Below, piece after piece: positions 28,585-37,575 of a stretch of 64,000 bases of DNA. The position numbers were made by a program, and so were the translations under genes. This DNA comes from Sporosarcina cyprini (lineage in GTDB: Bacteria > Bacillota > Bacilli > Bacillales_A > Planococcaceae), in NCBI RefSeq assembly GCF_022048975.1, contig NZ_JAKMHX010000028.1, forward strand, positions 62,001-126,000, read 5' to 3'. The notes beneath the pieces are model-generated. The model made no database searches. It worked only from the letters and a program-made list of their open reading frames with translations, and was not told the origin of the DNA. The first letter of the stretch is position 1. The number at the start of each line of letters is the position of its first letter.

Positions 28585-29652
28585 ATGAAAAAACTTGTCT
28601 TATTAGGTGCAGGGTATGGAAACATGCGCATCTTGCTCCGCCTTTTGAATAAAGAACTTCCTGACGACATTGAAATTACACTGGTGGACCGCACGCCATT
28701 TCATAGTTTGAAGACAGAGTTCTATGCTCTGGCTGCAGGCACAGTTCCAGACTCCGAAGTACGAGTCGCATTGCCTGTGCATGATCGGCTACGTGTAGTA
28801 GAAGGGGAAATCGAGGATATCGAACTGGCTGAAAAGCTGGTCCTTCTGCAGGATGGCAAGGAAATCCCTTACGATCAGTTGGTGATCGGTCTTGGCTGTG
28901 AGGATAACTATCATGACGTTCCAGGAGCCGCTGAGAACACGTACAGCATCCAAACGATCGGGAAGTCCCGAGTTACGTACAAAAAGCTGCTAGGCCTCGG
29001 TGGCGGCGCTACAGTCGGCATCGTAGGCGCAGGGCTAAGCGGAATTGAATTGGCGAGCGAGCTGCGCGAAAGCCGTCCCGATTTGAAAATCAAGCTGTTC
29101 GATCGCGGATCCCGAATTTTAAAAGACTTTCCTGAGCGGCTCAGTAACTATGTGAAGGATTGGTTCATCAAGCATGACGTCGAAGTTGTCTCCAATTCGA
29201 ACATTACAAAAGTAGAGCCGAACGCCCTCTACAACCACGAAGATCAAATCGAAGTCGATGCTGTCGTTTGGACAGCCGGCATTAAACCAGCTGGATTAAT
29301 CGAAAATCTGGATGTAGAAAAGAATCGGTCGGGCCGTGTTGTGTTGAACCAATATCACCAAGTTCCAGGTCATACGGAAGTGTATGTCGTTGGAGATATT
29401 GCAGCTCTGCCACATGCGCCGAGCGCTCAGCTTGCAGAGGAACAGGCCGAGCAAATCGTTCGTGTCCTTCGGATGGAATGGAACGGCGAGCCGTTGCCAA
29501 AAGAAATGCCGGAAATCAAACTAAAAGGATTCATGGGCTCCCTTGGGAAGAAGCAAGGTTTCGCCTACTTAGCCGACCGGACCGTAACCGGCCGGATTGC
29601 AAGATTATTGAAATCCGGTGTTCTTTGGATGTACAAGTGGCATAATGGTTAA
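28585..29652 (+). CDS. yutJ: NADH dehydrogenase-like flavoprotein, YutJ-like
   Basis: 355 residues. Two Rossmann dinucleotide motifs: LVLLGAGYGNMRI at the N-terminus for FAD and GIVGAGLSGIELASELRES for NAD(P)H. The FAD-contact motif VYVVGDIAALPHAPSAQLAEEQA follows, and the C-terminus SGVLWMYKWHNG may bind the membrane as in type II NADH dehydrogenases. It likely passes electrons from NADH to quinone without pumping protons. The Rex box immediately upstream supports NADH as substrate. Confidence 0.9.
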   Translation: MKKLVLLGAGYGNMRILLRLLNKELPDDIEITLVDRTPFHSLKTEFYALAAGTVPDSEVRVALPVHDRLRVVEGEIEDIELAEKLVLLQDGKEIPYDQLVIGLGCEDNYHDVPGAAENTYSIQTIGKSRVTYKKLLGLGGGATVGIVGAGLSGIELASELRESRPDLKIKLFDRGSRILKDFPERLSNYVKDWFIKHDVEVVSNSNITKVEPNALYNHEDQIEVDAVVWTAGIKPAGLIENLDVEKNRSGRVVLNQYHQVPGHTEVYVVGDIAALPHAPSAQLAEEQAEQIVRVLRMEWNGEPLPKEMPEIKLKGFMGSLGKKQGFAYLADRTVTGRIARLLKSGVLWMYKWHNG

Positions 29653-29656
29653 TATG

Positions 29657-29692
29657 AAAAATCCCTTCAGCATGTGAAGGGATTTTTATTTT
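29657..29692 (+). terminator. Terminator of yutJ
   Basis: Eleven-bp perfect stem AAATCCCTTCA/TGAAGGGATTT with a 5-nt loop and a T-rich tail. Confidence 0.9.
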
Positions 29693-29705
29693 GACCACTT
29701 ATCGA

Positions 29706-30035
29706 TCAGCCTTGGGGTACAAAGCCGTGTTTCTCAAGTTCGGTAAAGACCGGCTTTAATTGAATATAGCCTTCACCGACCACTTCTCCCTCTACTATGA
29801 CGAGCGGGTAGAAGTATTCATCGTTCAACACTTGCTCGGCAACCAATTTTTGAGCCTCATCCGTAATATCCGATTCAATATCGATGTATTCGATGTGATA
29901 CGGATGTCCGGGATATTTTCGGTCAATGGCCGCTTGCAGCCATTCATATGTATCCTTAGACGAAGGCGCGTTGACACAGCTGGCACAGACGATATCCGCT
30001 CCGTAAATTTCTATTCTCACTGAACTTTCCCCCAT
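29706..30035 (-). CDS. yuzD: YuzD family thioredoxin-like protein (DUF1462)
   Basis: 109 residues from ATG 30035 (GGAGGG nine bases upstream); a GTG 15 bases in is also possible. The N-terminal strand is followed by CASCVNAPSSKDTYEWL, where CxxC marks a thioredoxin-like redox site, and the C-terminal half has PLVIVEGEVVGEG as in glutaredoxin-type folds. The reaction is unknown. It is convergent with yutJ, as in B. subtilis. Confidence 0.87.
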   Translation of the reverse strand: MGESSVRIEIYGADIVCASCVNAPSSKDTYEWLQAAIDRKYPGHPYHIEYIDIESDITDEAQKLVAEQVLNDEYFYPLVIVEGEVVGEGYIQLKPVFTELEKHGFVPQG

Positions 30036-30203
30036 ATGACAGTTCCCTCCGATCTGTTAACGAATCTTCTATCTTTATGATAAGAAAGATATGAGATTTT
30101 AGCAAACTATTATCCGGTTCGGAGTTAATAAACTGTTTCATTGAAATCGACGGTTCAATTGCTGGTATGCACATATGTCCAATCGATAGGGAATAGCCTA
30201 TTG

Positions 30204-31013
30204 ATGATAACGCAATGGGGAGGAATTTGTATCGGGTATTACGTTAATGTGGATCGGGGAGTGAACTTGTATGTGGAAGATCTGAACCCCGAAGCTGAAA
30301 ATACAATCCTGTTCATCCATGGCTGGCCGTTAAGCCACAAACAGTTTGAGTATCAGTTTGATGTTCTGCCGGCTATGGGATATCGTTGCATCGGACTGGA
30401 TTGGCGAGGGTTTGGTTTATCGGATAAGCCGTTCAATGGCTACACATTAGATCGGCTGGCGGATGATCTCCGGGCTGTCGTCGAGGCGCTCAAGCTCCGA
30501 AATTTTACGCTTTTGGGCCATTCAACAGGCGGGGCAATTGCCATCCGGTATATGTCGAGATATCGAAGCTATGGCGTGTCAAAGCTTGTTCTCGTTGATG
30601 CGGCAGCGCCGACAGGTTTTTCTGTCGAAACGGCAAACCGTTATTTAACGCAAACCGTAAACGACCGCCCTAAACTAATGCATGACGTCACGGACGGTTT
30701 CTTCTTTCAATATATTTCGAAGCCTTTTTCGGATTGGTTTTTTCAAATGGGGATGCAGGCAGCAGGTTGGTCAACGGCAGCTATTGTTGTTTTATTGCGT
30801 GATGAAAATGTGGAAAGAGATCTCGCCGTTATTCAGGCACCAACGTTACTCATTCACGGGGTTCATGATAAAGTGATTCCTTTTTCTCAAGCAGAAGAGG
30901 TAAAAAAGAAAATCCGCAATTCGCAGCTCATTCCTTTTCATTACAGTGGCCATGGCCCGTTTTGGGAGGAAAGGGAGCGTTTTAATCGCGTGTTAATGGA
31001 GTTTATTCAGTAA
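30204..31013 (+). CDS. Alpha/beta hydrolase; start codon uncertain
   Basis: The catalytic triad is visible: nucleophile Ser in LLGHSTGGAIAIRY, Asp in THDKV-like VHDKVIPF, and His in YSGHGPFWEE; the oxyanion region is FIHGWPLSHKQFEYQF. The fold and the HGWP motif resemble haloperoxidase/epoxide-hydrolase-type esterases. The family's usual start lines up with an ATC at 30231, which has an ideal GGGGAGGA six bases upstream. The first in-frame ATG with any site is 30204, used here and giving 269 residues. No operon partner. Confidence 0.8.
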   Translation: MITQWGGICIGYYVNVDRGVNLYVEDLNPEAENTILFIHGWPLSHKQFEYQFDVLPAMGYRCIGLDWRGFGLSDKPFNGYTLDRLADDLRAVVEALKLRNFTLLGHSTGGAIAIRYMSRYRSYGVSKLVLVDAAAPTGFSVETANRYLTQTVNDRPKLMHDVTDGFFFQYISKPFSDWFFQMGMQAAGWSTAAIVVLLRDENVERDLAVIQAPTLLIHGVHDKVIPFSQAEEVKKKIRNSQLIPFHYSGHGPFWEERERFNRVLMEFIQ

Positions 31014-31148
31014 AATCTATTTGGTACGAAGGAAAACACTAGGTTTCGCCTTTCTGCATACAAACGCAAAAGCGGTAAAAACTAAGTTAGAACCAGAACT
31101 TTCATATGCGGACAAATTTATTAATTTGTATTTGCAGTGCTCTTTAAT

Positions 31149-31163
31149 TATAATAAGTATAAT
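31149..31163 (+). promoter_or_regulatory. Candidate -10 region for the NifU-like gene
   Basis: Two overlapping perfect TATAAT hexamers (31149-31154 and 31158-31163) precede the gene. TTGTAT (31126-31131) is 17 bp upstream of the first and may act as -35, though the match is poor. Confidence 0.45.
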
Positions 31164-31183
31164 GAAAGGGGAGAACTTATATC

Positions 31184-31420
31184 ATGACAGATACAACAAT
31201 GATCGATTCTGTACAAGAAGTTTTAAATAAATTGCGTCCATTCCTCTTGCGCGATGGCGGCGACTGTGAATTGGTCGATGTGGAAGATGGCATCGTCAAG
31301 CTTCGTCTTTTGGGGGCTTGCGGCACTTGCCCGAGCTCGACGATCACACTGAAAGCCGGAATTGAGCGCGCATTGCTTGAAGAGGTACCTGGCGTTGTAG
31401 AAGTGGAACAAGTATTTTAA
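31184..31420 (+). CDS. yutI: NifU C-terminal domain Fe-S scaffold protein, YutI-like
   Basis: 78 residues, the NifU-like C-terminal domain alone. The core [36 protein letters not shown] carries the CxxC (CGTC) that holds a bridging cluster between two subunits. Stand-alone Nfu proteins receive clusters from the Suf scaffold and deliver them to targets. The suf operon and an IscA-like gene are both in this window. ATG has GGGGAG upstream. Confidence 0.92.
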   Translation: MTDTTMIDSVQEVLNKLRPFLLRDGGDCELVDVEDGIVKLRLLGACGTCPSSTITLKAGIERALLEEVPGVVEVEQVF

Positions 31421-31437
31421 TGGAATTGTCTAAATGA

Positions 31438-31467
31438 GAAAGCGGCCTGTGCAATGGGCCGCTTTTT
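31438..31467. terminator. Terminator between the NifU-like gene and the DUF2225 gene
   Basis: Nine-bp stem AAAGCGGCC/GGCCGCTTT with TTT tail on the plus side. It abuts the stop codon of the converging minus-strand gene. Confidence 0.85.
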
Positions 31468-32153
31468 CATGGTTGTGTTTTCATCTCACGTATCTCCTGC
31501 CAACGATCTTTCGCGAGTTGGATGACATGGGGTTCTGTCGAAGAGCGCTGGCTCTCAATAATACGGGATAAGTTCCGTATCGCTTCTTCCTCGTCCCCAA
31601 TTTGCCAGGACAGTTCTGCAATCATATAAAGGACTCGGGTTTCTGACATTTGGGTTCCAGCAAAATCGCCATTTGAATACGCTTCTGTGTATAGGTCGCG
31701 TGCAATGGCTTTAAATCTTTTCTCGGAAGCCTCGTCGTCTTTGTCTTTGTATAGCCAGGCAATCCGCAACGTGATGCCAGCCATCGTCAGTGATTTTTCC
31801 CTTTTGATGCTGGCGCTCAGATAGGCCAGCTTATAGGACTCGATCGCTTCATCAATTGTCCGCTCGCTGCCGAATGAGCGGCCGCTCCAGAGCGAAGTGA
31901 TCGTTTGGGCAATTTCTTCTTTGACGCCCGGGCCGAAATAAGGCGTGAAATCTTCTGTGAAGGAAAAACCACAATGCGGACAAACCGCGACATTATAAAA
32001 TAACGGATGCAAATCCGAGTTGTTGTAGATTGGCTTGAAGTCACTCTCATGCTTGATGACGCGCACGAAACGAGAACGGATTTTGGTAGTAGTAAATTTC
32101 TCCTTGCAATGAAGGCACTGAATTTTCTTTTCGTAGGTAGGATTTATCTCCAT
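31467..32153 (-). CDS. DUF2225 zinc-ribbon and TPR-like protein
   Basis: 228 residues. The N-terminal part has two CxxC knuckles, CLHCKEKF and CPHCGFSF, that probably form one zinc ribbon. The rest is helical with TPR-like repeats (AIESYKLAYLSASIKR, FKAIARDLYTEAYSNGD, EEEAIRNLSRIIESQ). This is the DUF2225 family of Firmicutes, which has no known function. It is monocistronic and converges on the NifU-like gene. Confidence 0.85.
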   Translation of the reverse strand: MEINPTYEKKIQCLHCKEKFTTTKIRSRFVRVIKHESDFKPIYNNSDLHPLFYNVAVCPHCGFSFTEDFTPYFGPGVKEEIAQTITSLWSGRSFGSERTIDEAIESYKLAYLSASIKREKSLTMAGITLRIAWLYKDKDDEASEKRFKAIARDLYTEAYSNGDFAGTQMSETRVLYMIAELSWQIGDEEEAIRNLSRIIESQRSSTEPHVIQLAKDRWQEIREMKTQP

Positions 32154-32321
32154 AGCGCACCATCCTTTCGTACTATTATCTTTATTATAACCTAAATCTT
32201 TAGAACTGGAAGCAACTATATTTGCACAGCTCCGAAAAACCTTGATATGATTAGGGAAATGATAAAAAAATTAATGACATGCCGGATAAATCGGCAACTA
32301 ATTTGCAGGAAGGTGAATAAA

Positions 32322-32687
32322 ATGACTCAATATGTTGAAATTACAGAAGCGGCTGCTTTTCAGGTGAAAAAGATGATGGAGCATAATGGGGAAGAAGGTT
32401 CATTCTTGCGTGTCTCTGTCAATGGAGGCGGCTGCAGCGGATTGACATACGGATTAGGCTTTGCGGAAGAACAAACGGATGAAGATATTTTATCCATACA
32501 GCATGGCATCAACGTGCTCGTTACGAAAGAAGATGCGCCGATTCTCACGGGGACCAAAGTGGATTATAAGGAGTCTCTCATGGGTGGAGGTTTCACAATC
32601 GATAATCCGAATGCCATTGCTTCCTGTGGATGTGGGACATCCTTTAGAACAGCATCCAAAGCAGGATCCCCGCAGTCTTGCGATTAA
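32322..32687 (+). CDS. A-type Fe-S carrier protein (IscA/HesB family)
   Basis: 121 residues from ATG 32322 with AGGAAGGTGA upstream. The three conserved cysteines of A-type carriers are present: GGGCSGLTYGLGF and the C-terminal CGCGTSF. These proteins ferry clusters from scaffolds to apo-enzymes. B. subtilis encodes a related protein (YutM) in the corresponding region. It is not part of the suf operon here. Confidence 0.92.
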   Translation: MTQYVEITEAAAFQVKKMMEHNGEEGSFLRVSVNGGGCSGLTYGLGFAEEQTDEDILSIQHGINVLVTKEDAPILTGTKVDYKESLMGGGFTIDNPNAIASCGCGTSFRTASKAGSPQSCD

Positions 32688-32708
32688 TTAACATAGAGGG
32701 GTACACCC

Positions 32709-32756
32709 TTTGAAAATACCTAGGGGCATAGTTTGCTCTATTTCAGTATTTTCAAA
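32709..32756 (+). other. Perfect 11-bp inverted repeat after the IscA-like gene
   Basis: TTTGAAAATAC (32709-32719) and GTATTTTCAAA (32746-32756) are exact inverse complements separated by 26 nt. There is no T run after it, so it is a weak terminator at best. An operator upstream of the next promoter is the alternative. Confidence 0.5.
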
Positions 32757-32779
32757 TCATAACTATTTTTATTATAGTG

Positions 32780-33002
32780 TTGAAAACGCTTATTAAAAGG
32801 GCTAGTATAAGTATAGAAGTTTGTCGAAAATGGACAAATGCCAGGACTATGAAAATCGTCTCACATACCGATTTCCTATGGGCCGGGCGCAAAAAGTGCT
32901 ACTTCAATCGAAGTGGGGTCCCCACACCCTCCGATTGCAAGTTAGACCATTTGGCCGACAGGTTTGATATCCTGGCAAGCCGGCTGGTGTAACACTTTTT
33001 TT
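32780..33002 (+). promoter_or_regulatory. Promoter and structured leader with terminator-like end before the NADH dehydrogenase gene
   Basis: A sigma-A-like promoter TTGAAA (32780-32785), 17 bp, TAGTAT (32803-32808) would give a ~245-nt leader. It contains an inverted repeat TTTGTC-7-GACAAA (32820-32838). A branched fold follows: AAAAAGTG (32891-32898) closes with CACTTTTT (32993-33000), enclosing the hairpin ACTTC/GAAGT (32901-32914) and an arm ACACC/GGTGT that holds GGCCG/CGGCT and CAGG/CCTG. The closing arm ends in a T run, as an intrinsic terminator would. I do not recognise the class: attenuator, riboswitch and small RNA all fit. Confidence 0.55.
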
Positions 33003-33058
33003 AAGTGGGGGCTCTCCCGTTTTGCGGGCTAATAAATTCAAAGGTGGTTTCGATTTTC

Positions 33059-34273
33059 GTGAAAAGACCGACAATCTTAGTACTAGGTGCGGGTTACGGC
33101 GGTTTAGCTACAGTCGTTAACTTGCAAAAATCGATTGGAACTGATGAGGCGGATATCGTACTTATCAACAAGAACGATTATCACTATGAGTCGACTTGGC
33201 TGCATGAAGCTGCAGCTGGTACATTATCTCCTGAGCAGGTCCGTTATGATATAAAGCACGTTATCAGCCAAGATAAAGTCAAGTTCGTCAAAGCTGAAGT
33301 TCAAGCGATCGACGTGAAGGGCAAAGTGGTTACAACTGATGTGGGTACACATGCTTATGACTATCTTGTTATCGCACTAGGTTTCGAAGGAGAAACATTT
33401 GGCATTACTGGATTGGACAAATATGCTCTTTCCATTGCGAATGTTAAAGCAGCACGTCAAATCCGTGAACATATCGAATACCAATTCGCTACATGGTCAT
33501 TGGAAGATGAAAAAGACGATAGCCGCCTGACAATCGTAGTAGGTGGAGCTGGTTTCACAGGTATTGAATTCCTAGGTGAATTGGCAAACCGTGTACCGGA
33601 ACTTTGCAAAGAGTTCGATGTACCGCGTGAAAAGGTTCGTGTTATCTGTGTAGAAGCGGCACCTATGGTACTTCCAGGATTTGATCCTGAACTAGTCGAT
33701 TATGCAGTTCGTCAATTGAAGTCAAAAGGAATCGAATTCTCAATTGGCACGCCAGTTGTAGAGGCGACTCCTGAAGGCGTTAAGATCAAAAAAGGCGAAG
33801 AGGAATTCGAGTTCATCAAAGCGGGAACAGTCGTATGGGCAGCAGGTGTCCGCGGTAACCGTTTGATCGAAGAAACTGGCATTGAAAACATGCGTGCGCG
33901 TGTCAAAGTTGAAAAGGATCTTCGTGCTCCTGGCTTTGATGACGTATTCATCGTGGGCGACTGCGCATTGATGATCAATGAAGAAACGAACCGTCCATAT
34001 CCTCCAACTGCACAAATCGCGATGCAGCAAGGTGATATGTGTGCAAATAACCTAGTGGCCCTAATTAAAGGTCAATCGACATCCGAATTTGTTCCTGACC
34101 TAAAAGGAAGCATTGCGTCCCTTGGTGATGACGATGCAATCGGTGTTGCTTTTGGCAAGAAGATGACAGGTAAAAAGGCATCTTTCATGAAGAAGATGGT
34201 TGACAACCGGGCATTGTTCTTGATTGGCGGTCTAGGCCTCACATTGAAAAAAGGGAAGTTCAACCTTTTATAA
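33059..34273 (+). CDS. yumB: Type II NADH dehydrogenase, YumB-like
   Basis: 404 residues from GTG 33059, AAGGTGG 11 bases upstream; no ATG is available before the conserved start. FAD motif [18 protein letters not shown] motif [21 protein letters not shown]-contact [30 protein letters not shown], and a C-terminal amphipathic tail ([18 protein letters not shown]) for membrane binding. It oxidises NADH and reduces menaquinone without proton pumping. It is a different subfamily from the yutJ-like enzyme 4 kb upstream and sits behind a long structured leader. Confidence 0.92.
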   Translation: MKRPTILVLGAGYGGLATVVNLQKSIGTDEADIVLINKNDYHYESTWLHEAAAGTLSPEQVRYDIKHVISQDKVKFVKAEVQAIDVKGKVVTTDVGTHAYDYLVIALGFEGETFGITGLDKYALSIANVKAARQIREHIEYQFATWSLEDEKDDSRLTIVVGGAGFTGIEFLGELANRVPELCKEFDVPREKVRVICVEAAPMVLPGFDPELVDYAVRQLKSKGIEFSIGTPVVEATPEGVKIKKGEEEFEFIKAGTVVWAAGVRGNRLIEETGIENMRARVKVEKDLRAPGFDDVFIVGDCALMINEETNRPYPPTAQIAMQQGDMCANNLVALIKGQSTSEFVPDLKGSIASLGDDDAIGVAFGKKMTGKKASFMKKMVDNRALFLIGGLGLTLKKGKFNLL

Positions 34274-34291
34274 TAAGATAAGTTCATGATG

Positions 34292-34327
34292 AGCATCTGC
34301 CTGTAGTACAGGGCAGGTGCTTTTTTT
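34292..34327 (+). terminator. Terminator of the NADH dehydrogenase gene
   Basis: Stem AGCATCTGCC (34292-34301) with GGCAGGTGCT (34312-34321), one G-U pair, followed by seven T. Confidence 0.9.
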
Positions 34328-34345
34328 AGAAAGGGGGATCTTTCT

Positions 34346-34837
34346 GTGACAGCAAGGGGCAATGTTTGGCTTGGCGCTGCCGGCCTCGTGATAAACAGCA
34401 ATGGGGAGTGGCTCGTTGTTAAAAAGACGTATGGGGGGTTGAAAGGTTTCTGGTCCCTTCCTGCAGGATTTGTGGAAGGCGGCGAAACGGCGGATCAGGC
34501 AGCCATCAGGGAAGTGAAGGAAGAAACGGGAATCGAAACCGAGCTGGTCGGCATGATCGGCTTCCGGACAGGCGTCCTGAATGGCGCGATCAGTGATAAT
34601 ATGGCTATTTTCTTATTGAAGCCGAGCAGTCAAGGGCAGATGATCCAGCGTGATACGAAAGAGATTGCTGTCGCCGCCTGGCAATCTCCTTTCGAATTAA
34701 AGGATGGGGATGATGTTTCCCTGATGCTCAAAGAGATGGCAGAAAAAACGATAGAGTCCGGCCTGTTTCGAATGAAGGATCGAAACCCCGGTGACTGGTT
34801 TGGCTATACGGCTTACAAACTATTTTTTAGTGAGTGA
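34346..34837 (+). CDS. Nudix hydrolase
   Basis: 163 residues from GTG 34346 with AAGGGGG upstream. The Nudix box [23 protein letters not shown] fits GX5EX7REUXEEXGU exactly, with the Glu residues that bind Mg2+. Nudix enzymes cleave nucleoside diphosphates linked to another group. Its place after an NADH dehydrogenase might suggest a dinucleotide substrate, but that is speculation. Confidence 0.88.
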   Translation: MTARGNVWLGAAGLVINSNGEWLVVKKTYGGLKGFWSLPAGFVEGGETADQAAIREVKEETGIETELVGMIGFRTGVLNGAISDNMAIFLLKPSSQGQMIQRDTKEIAVAAWQSPFELKDGDDVSLMLKEMAEKTIESGLFRMKDRNPGDWFGYTAYKLFFSE

Positions 34838-34926
34838 TCTTTGACAAATCGGTGACTGTTCCTCATTCTGTTGAAAGGGTGCCGATGTTCCTGTAAAATG
34901 GTGATTGGAAAACGGGGGTAGTCGAA

Positions 34927-35253
34927 TTGGAACAAATTTCTTTGGTGGAAGTCATCTTATCCGTGTTAATTTTCGTTGTCATGTTCTTTGGCATCGGTTT
35001 TTTATTAAATATGCTATTGCGGATGTCTTGGCTGATGGCCATCATTTATCCGATCGTTGTCATCTTGATTATCGATGAAGTGAAATTTTTTGAGTACTTT
35101 ACGAAACCGGCTTATGCATTCAATGCCTTGGGACATAAGATCATGGCTTTGCATGCGGTCGATATTATCATTTTGACAAGTGGTCTTGTCGGTGCCATCA
35201 TCTCGGGGATCGTCATCAAAGCATTGCGGAAACAAGGCTATCAAATGTTTTAA
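34927..35253 (+). CDS. yuiB: YuiB-like membrane protein
   Basis: 108 residues from TTG 34927 (CGGGGGTAG upstream). Three hydrophobic stretches at about residues 8-30, 34-50 and 78-98 predict an integral membrane protein; the middle contains LRMSWLMAIIYPIVVILIIDEVKFFEYF. It matches YuiB of B. subtilis by position next to yuiD and by general character. No function is known. Confidence 0.72.
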   Translation: MEQISLVEVILSVLIFVVMFFGIGFLLNMLLRMSWLMAIIYPIVVILIIDEVKFFEYFTKPAYAFNALGHKIMALHAVDIIILTSGLVGAIISGIVIKALRKQGYQMF

Positions 35254-35286
35254 CTTAGCACGCAGCATACTGTTTTTATACATGAG

Positions 35287-35330
35287 AAAAGGCTCAGCTT
35301 GGAGGGAATTCCCCCAGGTGAGCCTTTTTC
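35287..35330. terminator. Bidirectional terminator, yuiB / yuiD
   Basis: Ten-bp outer stem AAAAGGCTCA (35287-35296) with TGAGCCTTTT (35319-35328) and an inner GGAGGGAATTCCCCC arm. A and T tracts on both sides suit converging genes. Confidence 0.88.
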
Positions 35331-35805
35331 ATTTGATAAAGGTGTACGTAATAAGGGAAATGAGTATCCCCGTAACAGAACCTGCAAATACTTCACTCGG
35401 CTTGTGGCCAAGCAATGTTTTCAGCTCCTGTATTTTTTGCTGTCCGTCTTTCTGTGGCCAGCCTTTTATCTCCTGAACAAACGTCTGGAAGTCCAGCCGC
35501 ATCTGATTGATGATCAGTGCTTGCTGCCCCGCCTGATAGCGAATGCCTGTCGCATCGAACATTACAATCACTGCGAAAATCGCAGACACAGCGAAGAGGG
35601 GAGAATCTAAACCAGTTTCAAAGGCAATGGCTGTCGTCAAGGCTGATACGGCTGCCGAATGGGAACTCGGCATGCCACCGGTGGACGTCATCAGTTTCCA
35701 ATCGAGTTTTCGTGTCAATAAATAATGAATTGGAATTTTGACGAACTGCGCAAAGAAGATGGCAAATAAAGCCGCCAAAAGCGGAGTGTTTTGTACTATA
35801 CCCAT
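35329..35805 (-). CDS. yuiD: Divergent PAP2 family protein, YuiD (DUF212)
   Basis: 158 residues with about four membrane helices. The phosphatase-like motif GGMPSSHSAAVSALTTAIA resembles the SRPSxxSA block of the PAP2/acid phosphatase superfamily, and FDATGIRYQAGQQA resembles the last block. This is the DUF212 family; whether it hydrolyses lipid phosphates is unproven. It is monocistronic and converges on yuiB. Confidence 0.88.
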   Translation of the reverse strand: MGIVQNTPLLAALFAIFFAQFVKIPIHYLLTRKLDWKLMTSTGGMPSSHSAAVSALTTAIAFETGLDSPLFAVSAIFAVIVMFDATGIRYQAGQQALIINQMRLDFQTFVQEIKGWPQKDGQQKIQELKTLLGHKPSEVFAGSVTGILISLITYTFIK

Positions 35806-36012
35806 CTGCTTACACTCCTTGTTAAAAGATAATGGCCGTAAAAAACTTTTTCGGCGAATGCAGTACTTCTTTTCGATTTTTCAATCGTTTTTTTCAGTAT
35901 ACCATAGCGGCTGGAAGAGGGCTTGAAAATTACAACTTTTCCGTTCCGAAATTTTAAGTAAATGGACCAATGGTATATAATACAAGATGTATGAAAAGTC
36001 AGGAGGAGTCAA

Positions 36013-37521
36013 ATGAAAACACTATCAATTGAAACAGAACTTAGCAAAGTGACCGCAGACGTTTTAGTTGTCGGGGTACCCGAACATCCTGAAAATGTAG
36101 AAGGGTGGGCTGCGTTTGCGGAATCATTCAGTTCACGGATTTTGGATTGGGTGCGCGCCGGAGATATTAAGACTGGATTTAAAGAAATCGTTAAAATGCC
36201 GTCTTTATCCGAACAGAGCTATAAACGCGTGCTGTTTGTAGGGCTAGGCGCATCGAAGGACTTGACTGAGGAGAAGCTTCGCCAGGCGTTTGCGGCTGTC
36301 GGAAAAGAATTGCTTGCAAGCAAGTATGAAAACGCAGCCATTTGGACAGCTCCGTTCACAACCGAAGAGTTGACATGTGCGGATGTCGCTTATGCGGCAA
36401 CTGAAGGGATCGGCCTAGGTACGTATAAATTTGAAGGCTACCGGACGGATTCCAATGAGAAGGATTTCTCTATCGAGTCGCTGCAGTTCATTTCTTCATT
36501 AGATGAAGATGAATTGAAAGCTGCTTATGCCGTTGGAAAAGCATATGCACGGGCAGTAAATGAAGCGCGCAACCTTGTGAATATGCCGCCAAATTTGCTG
36601 ACGCCTACCAAACTTGCGGAATATGCTGAAGAACTAGCGGCGAAATACGATTTTGAAATTGAAACACTAGGCAAGAAAGAGATGGAAGAGCTCGGAATGG
36701 GAGCTATTCTTGCGGTCAATAAAGGTTCTGTCGAGGAACCGCGTATGATCGTATTGAAATATTCGGCTACAGAGGAATGGGAAGATGTTGTAGGTTTGGT
36801 CGGTAAGGGGGTTACATACGATACAGGCGGCTACTCCTTGAAACCAAGAGAGAGCATGGTCGGAATGAAAGGAGACATGGGAGGAGCTGCTGCTGTTCTA
36901 GGAGCCATGGCGATCATCGGCGAATTGCGGCCTGCCCGTAATGTCATCGCCGTTATTGGAGCCACTGATAATATGATATCCGGAGAGGCTTTTAAACCAG
37001 ACGATGTCATCACTTCATTAAGCGGAAAAACAATTGAAGTACTGAACACGGATGCGGAAGGAAGGCTCGTGCTGGCAGATGCTGTCACGTATGCGAAGCA
37101 GTCCGGCGCAAACTATCTGATTGATGTTGCGACTTTGACAGGCGGTGTCATCGTAGCTCTTGGAAATGATAAAACAGGGGCACTCACAAACAACGAGGCG
37201 TTCTTCGAGGAATTCATGGAAGCTTCCTTGGAAACAGGCGAATTTGTATGGCGTCTGCCGTTGACGGAGAACGACAAGAAGCGAATCCGTAAAAGCGATG
37301 TCGCGGACTTGAACAATTCGCCGGGCCGTGATGGCCATATGATTTTTGGCGGTGGTTTTGTCGGAGAATTCGTTGGCGACACACCATGGATCCATTTGGA
37401 TATCGCGGGTACTTCAGATGCGTCCGCTCCTCATGATCTCGGACCAAAGGGCGCGACAGGTGTCATGGTACGCACACTTGCAACTTTGGTTGAAAGAATG
37501 GCGGAAAAGGATTCAGAATAG
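36013..37521 (+). CDS. pepA: Leucyl aminopeptidase (M17 family), PepA/YuiE
   Basis: 502 residues, the family's normal length, with AGGAGGAG before the ATG. The N-terminal regulatory half precedes the catalytic half with the metal and active-site motifs [33 protein letters not shown] and the signature [13 protein letters not shown]. It binds two metal ions and removes N-terminal residues from peptides in the cytoplasm. TATAAT at 35976-35981 could be its -10 element. Confidence 0.95.
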   Translation: MKTLSIETELSKVTADVLVVGVPEHPENVEGWAAFAESFSSRILDWVRAGDIKTGFKEIVKMPSLSEQSYKRVLFVGLGASKDLTEEKLRQAFAAVGKELLASKYENAAIWTAPFTTEELTCADVAYAATEGIGLGTYKFEGYRTDSNEKDFSIESLQFISSLDEDELKAAYAVGKAYARAVNEARNLVNMPPNLLTPTKLAEYAEELAAKYDFEIETLGKKEMEELGMGAILAVNKGSVEEPRMIVLKYSATEEWEDVVGLVGKGVTYDTGGYSLKPRESMVGMKGDMGGAAAVLGAMAIIGELRPARNVIAVIGATDNMISGEAFKPDDVITSLSGKTIEVLNTDAEGRLVLADAVTYAKQSGANYLIDVATLTGGVIVALGNDKTGALTNNEAFFEEFMEASLETGEFVWRLPLTENDKKRIRKSDVADLNNSPGRDGHMIFGGGFVGEFVGDTPWIHLDIAGTSDASAPHDLGPKGATGVMVRTLATLVERMAEKDSE

Positions 37522-37575
37522 GCCATTGTCCCTCCACCAATCATCTATGTTGAATAGGATAGGTGGGAAAGGGGG

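Noticed and set aside
31021-31230. 69-residue frame upstream of the NifU-like gene
   Set aside because: It covers the promoter and start of the NifU-like gene in another frame and has no ribosome site.
32881-33002. c-di-AMP, SAM, FMN or T-box leader
   Set aside because: None of the conserved blocks of these classes that I can recall appear in the leader before the NADH dehydrogenase gene.
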